This document shows, in pieces, positions 48,002-60,054 of a stretch of DNA of 64,000 nucleotides. Position numbers and translations under genes: made by a program. The stretch comes from Gerris lacustris (lineage: Eukaryota > Arthropoda > Insecta > Hemiptera > Gerridae), in the NCBI GenBank assembly GCA_951217055.1, contig OX578276.1, forward strand, positions 113,057,313-113,121,312, written 5' to 3'. The notes under the pieces were generated by a model that was not told the origin of the DNA, did no database searches, and was given only the letters and a program-made list of their open reading frames with translations. How positions within the stretch are numbered: the first letter of the stretch is position 1; each line of letters opens with the position of its first letter.

Positions 48002-50339
48002 AGTTTTAAATTCTTGAAGGAAATAATATACAATCAAAGAAGTTAATACATTTCGGCAGCACTAACATTCATAATTAAACAACAAATAAATAAACACATT
48101 TATTCTAAATACGAAGTAAGTTAAATACAATTAAGTTAATGCAAATTATACAGGAAAGCGATAAAACTAAATAAAAGATAAGACGAAATACGTTAATAAA
48201 AAACACATAAATTGATGGTATCTGACCTTTTGGTTATTAATGCCAAGTAAAACTAATAAATATTCCATGCCAATAAGGACCGTGGATCTGTTATCTTCTT
48301 TATAACAATAAACAAGATGAAAGATTCAGATTTCTTCTAAACTTAAGAGCAACGATACAAAATAAAACATGTTTAAAACTTATTTTTCCTGGAGAACTTC
48401 AGACACGAAACGTAAAGAAAATTCTTGTTTGTCTTTCGGTAATAATTATTGTTTCCTAATCTAAAATTCTTAAAATAAAATTAAAGGATCTGAAACTTAA
48501 GTAATAACGTCTTTATTTTTATTATACAGTATCTTATTATACTTTTTAATAATATTGCAAATAATCATTGTTTTCCGTACCTAATATACAATTTTAAAAT
48601 ACTTGGTGTTCGTGAGTTCTGAAAATTTAATTTAAAAAATTGCAAATACCCAATTGATAACCCAACAAAACGGTTAGAGCCTATTTTACCTCAATAGACT
48701 AAATATATAGGCTTGAGGCTTGGACATGTGGGTATTGGTTAGTCAGTGGCTAGGGTTAGAAGGGATCAATAAGGTCTGAACTCCTCATAGAAACCAGAGA
48801 ATGGATATATTCACTTCTAGTTTAGGAGCCTATTTCACTTCACGGCTTATATTTATACTTAATTGATTTTTTAGAAGTAAATAAGATTCACACTAATCTA
48901 CTTTTCTTTAAATGGATAAAAGTATGAATTCTACAAGAGTAAGTATGTCACAAGATCAAGCATAAGAACATAATATATTCAAATACCAATACCAGGATAT
49001 ACAGTTCATACATTTTGTTTTAATGAAATGTTAACCTGGGTTAAAACGGGAGTATGTCAACAACATACCACACTAAGACGTATCAAAATACACCTTAATA
49101 TGTAAAGCAAGGAGTATACGAGGATTTAAAACATGAAACGGAAACAAAAGCGAATCGAAATTCCTACGGAAAAAAAGCTCAAGTGACAGTCCCACTCTAT
49201 ACAAGACCGTCCTAAAAGAAAAACTGTTCCGAACCCAAGAGAGGATCGATCGCTCAATTAAAAGATTCCTAAGGTGTTCGTTATTTTCTTGTAACAACAA
49301 ATAAGGTACGAGATAAAATTCTCTACGTCGGAGTCACGAGGGATACACATCTATTTCTTTAGCCTGTCCTACAGAATCCTCTGCAAGGCTCGGATACTTA
49401 GTGGACAGGCAGGCTCTTCAACCAATTAAAGCAAACGTCCGCCTGTAATAAATTAAGTCCTATCAAAGAACAAGAGCTATTATAAAACTCAGTCTTTAAA
49501 AATACATATAATCCACTTTCAAGACAAAGATCAAATGGATATTATTGAAGAAAATTATAAAATTGCATAGTAATGTATAATAATAACAGTCTCGAAAGTA
49601 AAGTAAAATTTTAGTCACCTAAAAAGATTAATTTTAAGCAAGTAACTGATATTTTTTTATTTTACAATTATATTAAATTAAAACTGATTAAACTAAACAT
49701 CATAAAATATATATTTTTTTAAACTTTCAACAATGGTCTCTAAAAATAATTAAATAATAAAATGACAGAGATTCACAACCATTTATTTTAAATGCATAAA
49801 AAAAATCTTTAACTTTAATGAGGACATGTTGATGGATGTTAACAAAACCCTGAAATTTTTATTATTAGCTAATACTCTAACCTTTTAAGCAATCAATAAA
49901 CAACTTTAACAAATGGTACAAAATAACTAATTTAGTTTATAATTTTTTTGTATTTTAGTTTTATTTCATTTTTCAGGCATATATAAAAAAAAAATGGTAA
50001 CACAAAAATTATGACTAAATAACAATATTAACCCTTTTATTTAATATATTCAAGAATATATTATTGAAAAGTCTAACAAATAAAAAATAGCAAAAAACCT
50101 AATTAAGAAATTAAATAAAGATATATATTTACTTTACACAGAACTTAAAATGTAAATGCGAAAGAAAACAACAATACATCAGTCAAACAAATTAAAAGTC
50201 ACCTAGTTTAAATAAATAAAAAATCGAGAAGAACAACAAGAAAAGAAAAGGTCAGGATAAAAAGATTAGAGCAATTATCTTTTAACAAAGAAAGACAAAA
50301 AAAAAACAAAAAAAAAAACAGTTAAATAAAAATAGCAAA

Positions 50340-50491
<152 letters not shown>

Positions 50492-53400
50492 GGCAACATC
50501 TCATGCAAACAAGGAGAAAAAAACCGCGACAAAATTATCTCGATTAACTTTGAATATATTATTGAAATACGTATACATGAAAACAAGGACATTAAATTAA
50601 AAACAATTATAAACGGTATATATAACTACTATGAATTTTGGTACGTCAAAACACTAAGGACCATTTCCCCCCTAAAAATTATGATCCCGTAAACCATAAA
50701 CATGTAAATGAAGTTGAAATATGTATAAATGCAGGAATATAGCGTGAACTATGTTTACTTGTATTTAACTAATAAATATGTTAACTGTAAATATAAATTT
50801 TTATAACTATAAACTAGGTAGCGTACTTAAAAAATAATACCTAGATATTAAAAAAAAGAAAGTTATTGTGTAATAAAACGTACAACTAATTTTAAAACTG
50901 AGAGAATAATTAACAGTTTATATTTCTGCTACAATTAGGCTTAAAATTATAATTTAATAAATTAATAAAAATAAAAAAGAAACAGAATAAAGTATAATCA
51001 AGTCTACCTCTTGTAATTAAGATAAAAACAGTCAAATAAAGAATAAAGCATTTTCCTTAAATAATAAATGGGAAGAAAGGACGGTACAACTAGAGATCGT
51101 ATAGTGAAAGAGGAAGAGATGAGAGCTAATGTCTATTTAATAAGAATCCACTTAGAGAAGCAATAGAATAGAATAGAATAGAATAGACAGGAATTATCGT
51201 AACCCTGGCGTGATCGAGAACCATTCCACGCTAGGCCGGTAAACAGAGGGTGAATAGGGGTATAAGTAAAACTGTACGGTTAAATCAAATTATCCTTTCA
51301 ATCAGAGCTATTACAGTAGACTTACTTAGTATGACCAACCACTTGCATTCATCCATTTGAAGTTTTGACATTACACATCTCATATAATAGTAATAGCTAA
51401 TTGCATATTATAACATTAAATCATGCAAGCTTTATCCTTAAAACTTAAAGTTGTTCTCTTTTGTTTAGAAGTACAGAAACTTAAAAGTAACTTCATGTTA
51501 ATATACATACCTATAATATTAACTTAATTAATATTCAATATCACATTACCATTGAGAACAACCAGAGTACCGGCAGAGAACAGGTAGGGGGCACTATAGA
51601 ATTGATCTTACTCATATAACCCCACAACTTGTGAAATTAACATAATTGTATTATCCTTTCAATAGCGTGGAAAAGTCTATTATTTCTCTCTTTAAGAACG
51701 TTAAAAATATAAAAATAACATTACCAAAAAATATAAGAAAATACCTAGTCCTGACAAGGTTTTTCTTTTATTGCCATGTTCATTTTTAAATTATACATGA
51801 TGAAACATATTTTATATTACCGCGTCAATTAATCATTGCCATTGGTCGAATCAAGGAATTCCTATTTCTTGAACCACCTTGATTAACAAATCAATACATT
51901 ATTTTAAAATAAGAGATCAAAGAATAAAACAGATACAATAAAACGGCAAGCACTGCAAAAGAACAAAAGTATTGAGTGATTAGTCTTTGAAGAAAAAAAA
52001 ATGTTTCGTATAAAAAATAAATAAAAAAAGGCGAGGGAGTGAAAAGAAGACATAGGAAGAATAGAGCGATTTGAAATAAACAAAAAAAGAAAAAAAAAAA
52101 TGAGATGAAAGACTTAGAAGGCCGTAGCGTAGCATTCCTGTCTGTCACCTGGGCAAGGAACGATTAGGAGGGCGAAAGAAAAGAAGTGACTTGGATAGAA
52201 AAGCGGAGTCGCGCAGTGAGAAGGAACGAGCTAAGAGTCGAGGAGAGTGAGAGGACACGACGTCATAAGAAAGGGTAAGTACTAAAAGTAATTACTCAGG
52301 AGAAAAGGAGTGAGAATACTCGGTTAGACGAGATGAGATACTTGTGTACATTATAGCTTGTAACTGGGCAACTACAACTCGGCTACAGAACATGGACTTT
52401 ACAAGCTACGACCCTAGTAAAGATACCTCCTGCTCGGATGCTTTTCTTCACTCGATAGCCCCGGCTCCTCTTCCTCACGGCTATTTAGACTTTTTGCTAG
52501 CAGAGTCGGGGGGAGAACCGATCCGAAGAAATTGCGGCCCCCACCAGGGAAAACCAGTCCTTAAAACCTGCAAGCTGCACGTCTTCATGTCTCTATTCCT
52601 TGAGACTCACGCCGGCCAGAGGAAAAAAACCCTTAAATACCCTACTTCTACCTTAGACTAATACCTCTAAATCTTATCCAACGCAAGGAACCCGAAGAAA
52701 AAAAGAAGGAACACTCTTGAAAAAGGCACTTTAAAGAGTTTAATTAAACCGACCACTAGGCAGCGGCCTAAAATACAACTTTCAATTCCCTTCAAAGACA
52801 GAAAAGAATGCAAAAAATTGGTCCGGAGAAATAGAAAACCCGGTCTAATTTCAATTGAAAACGCTTTTGTGGCCATTACACTTTTGAATAGATGAGAGAT
52901 GAAACGTATTGACTAAGCTACACGACGACAACGGTACCCGTTTCAAGAATCTACTCTTGGATTTACAACAAGATAAAATATAATTAAAAATAAATACGAG
53001 GATAATAGGTTAGCAGTTTTTCGTTTGTTTCCCCACGTAATTAGTACAGGGATATTAACAATTTCTAAAACTACCACAAGAATTAAACACAAAACTGAAG
53101 CTATTATTAAGACAATAAAGCCAAATACAATCTAGCTGAACACACAGTAATATTTTTTTCCAAAATATTAACACCATTAAGCTCTAATACAAACCTACTA
53201 ATTTCTTATTTAGCTTTTGAGAAATTTTAAACAAATTCGAATAAAAGCTATCAACTAAAATTAAAAGTTAAGAAAAAAATAATAAATAAAATTTTAAAAG
53301 AAATGTGCATACAAATGCGGTAAAGCAGAGAAATATTTTTCGCATTATCAAGAAAAATAATAATGAATAAAAAAAATTGGTTCAAAAAACAAACAAAATT

Positions 53401-53504
53401 TTCTCATATAATTATATGTAACATAGAAGACAGGATTTAAATACAATAATATCTAATCTAATAAATTAATTTAAACACAGTGGTTAAAACATTAAACACT
53501 ACTC

Positions 53505-53770
53505 GGAAAGATTTTTTTGGGGAAAATTACGTTTATGGTTAGATTCATATTTAAAAGGACTAAAAAATATAATTTTACTATCAAATTCGTTAAAAGCGTT
53601 TTTCTTTTTCACAGTATTTGGGGTGTACCGCCCCCAAATATATTAATATAGCTAAATTTAATTTCCCGATTTCGCCTCGGGGTATGATTTTCTGTACATG
53701 AATGCCAAATTTCATCGAAATCGGCCTAGTAGTTAATGCTTCGTGCGTCTAAACTGATTACAATAAGACC
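53505..53770. repeat. Fragment related to the element at 13977
   Basis: TTTCGCCTCGGGGTATGATTTT, the ATGCCAAATTTC..ATCGAAATCGGCC segment and the CCGCCCCCAAAT block align with 14160-14420 in the same order and orientation. The terminal AACTTTCTCAT repeats are not preserved. It abuts the AGGGTCCGTAGGC element at 53776. Confidence 0.75.
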
Positions 53771-53775
53771 TTTTT

Positions 53776-54450
53776 AGGGTCCGTAGGCAAAACCAAGGAC
53801 CCTTATATTTTCCTGCGTGTGTCTGTCCGTCCGTCCTGTCACCTGCTCTCACGGCTACACCTTTCGTCCGATCACTTTGAAATTTGGCATGTATGTGTCT
53901 TGTACCAACCCACATATTTTAAAAATATAGCGACTTAAAAAAAATATTTTTCAAAAAAATTAGGTTAAACAAACTTAAGGGTTAATTTTTTTTTACTTTT
54001 TTTCGACACCGTAAGGGGTATCATATGAAAGGGTATTTCGAGCTGATTACAAAAATATATAATTCTTTGGTTATAACTTTGATAGGGCGAGCGTAGGCGA
54101 GTTTGAAGCGGCTGTGAAACGTGCCCCCCCCCCCTCTATCTCACTTATGTGAAGTACAAAAAATCTGAAAAAATTCCTGAACATTCTTCGACCAAAAGTA
54201 AAGATACCACTTTTTGGAAATTTCGAAAAAAATATTATTTTATTTTTTATTGACAAAATACGTTTTTTATAATTATGGTCTTTTATATGTATTTATATGG
54301 TTGTAGTCCGGTTCAGTGGCAAACAAATACTTTATCGGAAGTTTGTTTATGTGTTTTGAGAATATCAGACCCATAAGATATTTTTTAGCATTTTAAAAAA
54401 CACCATCAATAGGGTACTACTTAAACAATACAGTGTGGCCTACGGACCCT
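53776..54450. mobile_element. AGGGTCCGTAGGC family, copy 2
   Basis: It starts AGGGTCCGTAGGCAAAACC and ends GGCCTACGGACCCT, perfect 13-bp inverted termini. It is shorter than copy 1 (675 versus 876 bp) by internal deletion. The sequence after its end (CGCTGACTAGCACACACTTG) matches the reversed fragment at 59990-60050, where an extra GTGTGCTG completes a small hairpin. The true family end may therefore lie beyond the inverted repeat. Confidence 0.8.
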
Positions 54451-54544
54451 CGCTGACTAGCACACACTTGACCTGTTTATTTAAAAGTCGCTTTTATGGA
54501 CTGGCCTCATTAGAGATTCCGGAATGCGATTCATGTATGAGATA

Positions 54545-54545
<1 letters not shown>

Positions 54546-54583
<38 letters not shown>
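54546..54583. repeat. Poly-A tract
   Basis: About 38 consecutive A. Confidence 0.95.
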
Positions 54584-54585
<2 letters not shown>

Positions 54586-55218
54586 GAATGCCAATTATAG
54601 TGTGGCGGCACATAGCTATTAATTATATGTAAGCTATTAATTATGCGAGGAAGCTTCCTCGCATCCTATCGTGTACTTTATTGTTCTATTAACAAAATTA
54701 TTGTTATATTACTTTATTGTTATATTGTTTATTGTGTAAAAACTATTAATAGTTTTAGCGATCGTTAACACTTCATAGACTTCGCTGTTGGTTTTACTAA
54801 AAATTGTATATGAAAAAAAAAAAAAAAAATCTCATTGAATAGATTAAGTTAGATTTTTTTCCCGACGTAAAATTCCAATTTTAATTTTTTTTTTTTAAGT
54901 GAAGTCCACGTTTAGGCGAATGTTGCTCGTGAACGCTTTGACGGATAACATTGTCCAACGAACTTGTCCTGGGCATTGGTAAAATGAACATGTCTACCAA
55001 ATTCCATCAAATCGGTCGTCATTTACTCAAGTTATCGTCACACGTTTCATAATTTGCGGACACAAAGACCGACAGACAGACACGAGACCAAAAATGTTCC
55101 CTGATGTCTGAAACGGATTTCTGTCTTGAAATTTTTAAAATCGGAGTTATAAATGTTTTTCGTTCTCAAAAGTGAATACAATGCTTCCGTTACCTTCGGT
55201 AAGCTCGAAAGCAATATA

Positions 55219-56270
55219 CAGGGTGGTCCAAAAGTCAAAAGTTAACAGGGGGGGGGGGGGGGGCCTCTTAACTTTTGATAAGTTTGAGATAAATTAATGT
55301 AACTTGGGGATCTCTATCATGCAAAGGGAAGTTTGTTTTCATGCAATCGCCTACTAGGGGAACCACCCAGCTTGGTCACCCAACTTCAAAATTTCAAATT
55401 GGAGTTTATATATTTGATAGCATATTTAGATTCTACGGTGAAAAATAATAAACTTTTACTTGAAACTTTTGTTCTATTTCCAATATTTTTCCCCCTACAG
55501 GGGGGCAAAGATAGCAAAATAACCCTTCCGATAATACGTTGTAAAATCTAAAAGGTTAGAGATAAATTAATGAAACTTAGGAGGTCCGTACCATGTAAAG
55601 GAAAGTGTGTTTTCATGCAATCGCGCAGTAGGGGCAACCACCCATTTTTCCCACAGGCCACCTAACTTAAAAATTTTAACCTAGATTGTATATTTTTAAT
55701 AGCAGATTTAGATTCTACGGCGAAAAATAAAAATATTTTACTTCTAACTTTTTTTCTATCTCCAATATTTTGCCCCCTATAGGGGGCAAAGGTATAAAAA
55801 TGGTAGATTTCAGCGCCTGGGGGCAAAATGGTGGTTGCCCCTAGTACGCGAGTAGATGAATACACAATTCCCTTTACATGGTACAGATCCCCCAAGTTTC
55901 ATTATTTTATATCAAACCGTTTAGATTTTATAACGATCTAAGTGTTATTTTTTTGATATTTCGGAAGGGTGATTTTGGTATTTTTGCCCCCCTGTAGGGG
56001 ACAAAATATTGGAGATTGAAAAAATAGTTTGAAGTAAAATTTTATTATTTTTCACCGTAGAATCCAAATACGCTATCAAATAAATACATTCTAATTTGAA
56101 ATTTTGAAGTTGGGTGGCCTGGGGGCAAAGTGGGTGGTTGCCCCTAGAGGGCGATTGCATGAAAACAAACTTCCCTTTGCATGGTAGAGATCTCCCAAGT
56201 TTCATTAATTTATCTCAAACCGTTCAAAAGTTAAGAGGTGGGGGGGGGTGGAGACTTTTGGACCACCCTG
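55219..56270. mobile_element. Mirrored four-unit MITE, 1052 bp
   Basis: Terminal inverted repeats are CAGGGTGGTCCAAAAGTC / GACTTTTGGACCACCCTG, flanked by TATA on both sides. Inside, a unit of about 280 bp (containing TTTTCATGCAATCGC, TAGGGGCAACCACCC, GATTCTACGGTGAAAAATAA and CCCCCTACAGGGGG) occurs four times: two copies forward (from about 55280 and 55555) and two reversed (to about 55925 and 56225). The axis lies near the 18-bp palindrome TGCCCCCTATAGGGGGCA at 55771-55788. There is no transposase, and ORFs here are arm readings. TA or TATA duplication would suit a Tc1/mariner-type mobiliser. Confidence 0.85.
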
Positions 56271-56515
56271 TATATTAAATAATATATTACATTGATTTAT
56301 TAAAACATTTATTGTATAATTAAAATATTTGTACAACGTAAATAAAATTATTTATAATAAAATATAATAATTAATGACATTACAGTAATTATTATGAATT
56401 TATATTTAAAATATTTTATTTAAAGAAAATAAATAACAAGAGGATTGAAGCTGAATGCGATTCGGAATCGCCTAGACTGAATGGGCCCATATAGCGCAAT
56501 GTATCATGAGCCGCT

Positions 56516-56760
56516 TTTAAAGCTGCTTCCACCGGACGCGCAATCGTGTTTGCAAATGCTTGCAAACGTTTGCAAATGCTTGCAAACGTTTGCAAATGCT
56601 TGCAAACGTTTGCAAACAGAGATGTGGACGGCACAGCGCGCACGAACGAATGCTTGTTTGTGTTCGTGGGTGCTCGGGGTAGAGTCGGTACATCAAAGGA
56701 TGTTTGCTGTTTGTGCGCGTTTGGTGTGGACGCGTTTTGAGCAAACTCCTTGAGCATTCG
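56516..56760. mobile_element. Left unit of a CAAACGTTTGC-rich element
   Basis: TTAAAGCTGCTTCCACCGGACGCGC at the left and GCGCGTTTGGTGTGGACGCG near 56717 are imperfect inverted ends. A related unit at 58757-58892 ends GCGCGTTTGGTGTGTACGAG..TTAA. The two units may be halves of one larger element split by the Harbinger insertion at 57310, or separate copies. The two ORFs of 90 and 135 codons are readings of the repeats. Confidence 0.5.
56548..56617. repeat. 20-bp palindromic tandem repeat, 3.5 units
   Basis: GTTTGCAAATGCTTGCAAAC repeats at 56548, 56568 and 56588, with a half unit at 56608. Each unit is itself nearly palindromic. Confidence 0.95.
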
Positions 56761-57504
56761 CAAATAGCCTGTGGTTTGACTTGAAATGTATTTTTTTTTT
56801 TTATTCGTATTATTTATGACCATAACATATAATAACTATATAATATCTAATAATACATTTTAATTAATAAATAGTAATTAAACTAATATTCTCCGGAATT
56901 TTTTTATTCCCGTATAGCCTTTATTGGTTTTATGAAAATGAATTAAAGAGAATAGATAGTAAAAGAGATTGATTGAAGAGTTGATATATAAATCCAAGAT
57001 TAAAAATACCATATTAAATAGATAAATATATAGATATAAATATATAGACATAAAAGTTCAAAAATGTTTCACACTATTTGTTTAAATAATTATATTACCT
57101 GAAAGCTTATATTACTAAAGGCACAGGCCTACGGGCCCAAGCCTCCTATGGGCACGCGTAAGACCAAATTATGCATTGACATTTATCTTTTTTCCACCAA
57201 AAGAAAAGAGTTCTATTTGTATGAAATTTTTTGTTTTAGCGTTTTATTCTTGTAGAAATAATAATCTAAAATGATAATGATGTATTGTGAAGAAAATAAT
57301 GAAGAATAAAGGCTCGGCCACGCAGAAAGCTACGCTACGCGAGCTAGCTATGCTACGTCTGCTAGCTATGCGAGCTACGCTAGCTATATTTAGGCGGGCC
57401 ACACAGAAAGCTATGTTTTTAAGCGATGTTTTTTTAGTCTCGTTCGATATGTTGAGTTGGAAGGACTACAGCAGCTCTGATGAAGAGCAATAGCTTTTAA
57501 TTTC

Positions 57505-57735
57505 ATTATGTGAGGAAAAAAAGAAAAGAAAGTGGGTTCATGCAGTGAACACTAAAAGGAATCAATTTGGGGAATTTCATCACTTGATGGATGATCTTAA
57601 AAAAGATGATGAGAAGTTCAGAGAATACTTTAGGATGACAAGAAGTGACTTCAAATTTCTTGTCAATCTTCTTCACAGTGATATACAAAAAAATCGATTA
57701 AACTACAGAGCAACTATATCACCTGAAGAACGGCC
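57505..57735 (+). pseudogene. Harbinger transposase N-terminal fragment (HARBI1/ALP1-like)
   Basis: The frame reads RKWVHAVNTKRNQFGEFHHL, then DDEKFREYFRMTRSDFKFLV and YRATISPEER. This matches the start of HARBI1/ALP1-like transposases (WVHxxNxxRxxxGEFHxLxxEL, FxxYFRMxxxxFxxLL, then xISPxERLAxTLRFLA). Similarity stops abruptly after SPEER, where an inverted duplication begins at about 57741. The DDE catalytic domain is missing altogether. The protein would bind the terminal repeats and cut DNA if complete. Confidence 0.88.
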
Positions 57736-57740
57736 TTGCT

Positions 57741-57911
57741 GTATGTTTGAGGTATTTAAACTTTATATTCGACATTTTGTCTTTAATTTCACACAAATGG
57801 AATATTTAAAAAAAAATAATAACAACAATTATTATTCTTTTCTAAATATTCCATTTGTATGAAATTAAAGACAAAATGTCGAATATAAAGTTTAAATACC
57901 TCAAACATACA
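57741..57911. repeat. Large hairpin interrupting the transposase
   Basis: TATGTTTGAGGTATTTAAAC at about 57741 and its reverse complement near 57892-57911 bound two arms of about 66 bp that are nearly perfect (including TTCGACATTTTGTCTTTAAT), with a short A/T-rich loop at about 57808-57843. The left arm is still in frame with the transposase for a few codons. Confidence 0.92.
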
Positions 57912-57966
57912 TGCATGCGAATTAAGATCTATTTACATTATAAAATGTTTTTTTATCACAATTTTT

Positions 57967-58482
57967 ATATAAAGGGTGTCCCCGGATCGGGTTGCCAGTA
58001 TGTGTAATGAGTAATGACATTATTGCACTTTTAGAAGAAGTCACTTTTTTACTCCTGCTTGTTCAAAATGAAGATTTATATTATTTTTGCACCCTGTACC
58101 AAAAAAGTACAATTTCCTAATTAATATTAACATAAGAGGAAACTGGGTCAAATTTTGACTTTCAAGAAAAAGTATTCTTTTTTCCTTATAAAAATATCTA
58201 TTTAAAAGAAATTGATCTATTATTTATGATTCATGAATAATTATTATTTAAATATCCAAATTTAATCTACTTATCATTTTAAACATCATTATTGTTAATT
58301 TTCTGGTTGGAGGAGGGGTGAGGGTAAGGTTTCCCCTATTACTTTTCATACTGTCACCAAATAGAATACACACAACGGGACATTTAAATCGATCCCGCAA
58401 TTATTAGAAACACACAAAATTGTTTTGTTTTGTAAACGGTGTAGGTGGGACATTTTTACACGGGGGGACACTACTTACTATA
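57967..58482. repeat. Repeat related to 63103-63535
   Basis: GGGTGTCCCCGGATCGGGTT begins a segment holding GAAGATTTATATTATTTTTG, ACCCTGTACCAAAAAAGT and ACATTTAAATCGATCCC blocks. The same blocks occur around 63103-63535, partly in inverse order. It ends near ACGGGGGGACACTA. It is nested inside the Harbinger element. Confidence 0.5.
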
Positions 58483-58756
58483 AAACACGTCAAAACGCTA
58501 AAATGCGTGTAGGATAAGGAGATGTGGAACGAGCAGAGAAGGGTGGGTAGAGGTGGAAGGGGTAGTCCGTCTCCGAGAAAATCCGTTCAAATAGAAATGC
58601 CAAAACATAGCTAAGATGCGTCGCTGACGTAGCGTAGCTAGCTAGCATAGCGTCGCGTACTGTGTGGCCACCTCCATTCATTATTATAATATAATAGAAC
58701 GGAAATTTTCAAACATAGCTAGCTCGCGTAGCGTAGCTTTCTGTGTGGCCGAGCCT

Positions 58757-58892
58757 TAACTGGGAACAAGGACAAACGTTTGCAAACATCTGTTTGTCCA
58801 GAATGCGCGTCCGGTGTGGAACGTCGTGTTTGCGGTTGTTTGCAAATGTTTGCAATCCCTGTTTGCGAATGCGCGTTTGGTGTGTACGAGGC
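58757..58892. mobile_element. Right unit of the CAAACGTTTGC-rich element
   Basis: ACAAACGTTTGCAAACATCTG and TGTTTGCAAATGTTTGC recall the array at 56548. ATGCGCGTCCGGTGTGGAAC and ATGCGCGTTTGGTGTGTACG are two end-like motifs, the second leading into GAGGCTTAA. Confidence 0.5.
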
Positions 58893-59266
58893 TTAAGAAG
58901 AATTTTCGTTATCACACTGAAAAAAAAAAATAATAATAATAATAAAATGCTCTACTGTTCAAGCGGAAAAACAAAACAAAACCAGCCAAACAGCACACAC
59001 AGGAGAAGAGAGTTCCTGAAAACAAGGGAAACTAATTTAAAACTCTACGAGCTGACGTTATATTGAAACGAGCTTTTATCCTTTCTGTTCGTCACGAAAA
59101 TACTTCGGGGCTTTGCTCTCAAATAAATAAAGAGCGTTTTTAATTTTCACAAGAGCACAAAAATAAACGAATGCGAGGAAATAATATAACTTTTAAATTA
59201 CTATCCCCGCTCGACAATAATTGAATCCACTTTACAGTTAAAATTTTACATACATTAATGAATATG

Positions 59267-59837
59267 TTTATCTACGATTGATACGAAATATAAACATTGT
59301 TTAGATGCGTAGAAAGTGATTCTTTACGTACATGTATTCATTGCGCATGCGCGTCTCATAGTTCTGAAGAATTCCTCTTCTTTATACTACCCTAGGGCGG
59401 TAAAGAAGAGGAATTCTTCAGCTGTACGCACGATTAGAGAGTTTGTTTACATTTAACAAAACTAATTTGCTGTTCTTTTATTAAAGTAATTGTTTATATC
59501 GAGTTTTTAGTAAAAAACAACGAGTGAATCAAGTGACTTTGACGAAAATGTTCAGAATAATACTCCTCCAGAAATTATTAATTCGGCAAAAAATGCAACT
59601 CAAGAATTAATGCCATCTTTATCAAGAGAGAGAGATACGAACTTACATATAGCAAGTTTATTTTTTTCTGTATTTATTATTTTAATCCAACAATCGTAGA
59701 TAATGTGCGGTACGCAACTCGTGCGAAAACGGCATTTTGCTTTGCTCGTGTGGTTTTACTACCCTCGCTATCGCTCGGCACAAACTCCACACTCGCATGC
59801 AAAATGCTACTTTCCGCACTCGACGCGTAATGTACTA
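59267..59837 (+). mobile_element. Dispersed repeat family R1, copy 2
   Basis: It starts TTTATCTACGATTGATACGA and has the inverted motif CAATCGTAGATAAT at 59691-59704. It holds the TGCGCATGCGCG site (59342-59353) and a strong hairpin (GAATTCCTCTTCTTTA with TAAAGAAGAGGAATTC, 59366-59417). A coding-like segment at 59513-59640 reads SESSDFDENVQNNTPPEI and TQELMPSLSRER before a 2-bp slip. This is an acidic N-terminus followed by the same peptide as copy 1. Past 59704 it continues as a second foldback (GTGCGAAAACGGCATTTTGC paired with GCAAAATGCTACTTTCCGCAC) ending in GACGCGTAATGTACTAT. Confidence 0.75.
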
Positions 59838-59982
59838 TGTTACAACCCTAAATCTATAATACCTATAGGTATTTGTGTATAATTATTATTTAAATAACAT
59901 TAAGTTTTATTAAATATTCTTAGGTTAATCCCTTAATGTTCTATATTTTTTCCTTCTTGCCCTTCTTGGGCTATAAGGGATG

Positions 59983-60054
59983 ATCATTAAATAAACAGGT
60001 CAAGTGTGTGCTAGTCAGCACACAGCGAGGGTCCGTAGGCCACACTGTATAGTG
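59983..60054 (-). repeat. Terminal fragment of the AGGGTCCGTAGGC family
   Basis: In reverse this reads CAGTGTGGCCTACGGACCCT, then CGCTGTGTGCTGACTAGCAC and ACACTTGACCTGTTTATTTAA, matching 54431-54484 with an 8-nt difference that completes a TGTGTGCT/AGCACACA hairpin. Confidence 0.85.

Larger units (their letters stand above)
57310..58756 (+). mobile_element. PIF/Harbinger element, 1447 bp, both ends and TAA duplication
   Basis: The ends are AGGCTCGGCCACGCAGAAAG (57310) and its near-perfect reverse complement ending at 58756 (CTTTCTGTGTGGCCGAGCCT). The inverted similarity continues through GCTACGCTACGCGAGCTAGC. TAA flanks both sides (57307-57309 and 58757-58759), the 3-bp duplication of PIF/Harbinger transposases. 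A second, weaker copy of the end motif lies subterminally (GGGCCACACAGAAAGC at about 57396; ..ACTGTGTGGCC at about 58655). It contains a truncated transposase and further inserted repeats, so it cannot move by itself. Confidence 0.92.

Noticed and set aside
52344..52661. 105-codon ORF in a GC-richer island
   Set aside because: Composition is plausible, but there is no recognised domain, homologous motif or splice support. It is kept only as part of a possible conserved island.
56416..56823. 135- and 90-codon ORFs with repeated Cys/Leu/Gln motifs
   Set aside because: Both are readings of the 20-bp palindromic tandem repeat on opposite strands.
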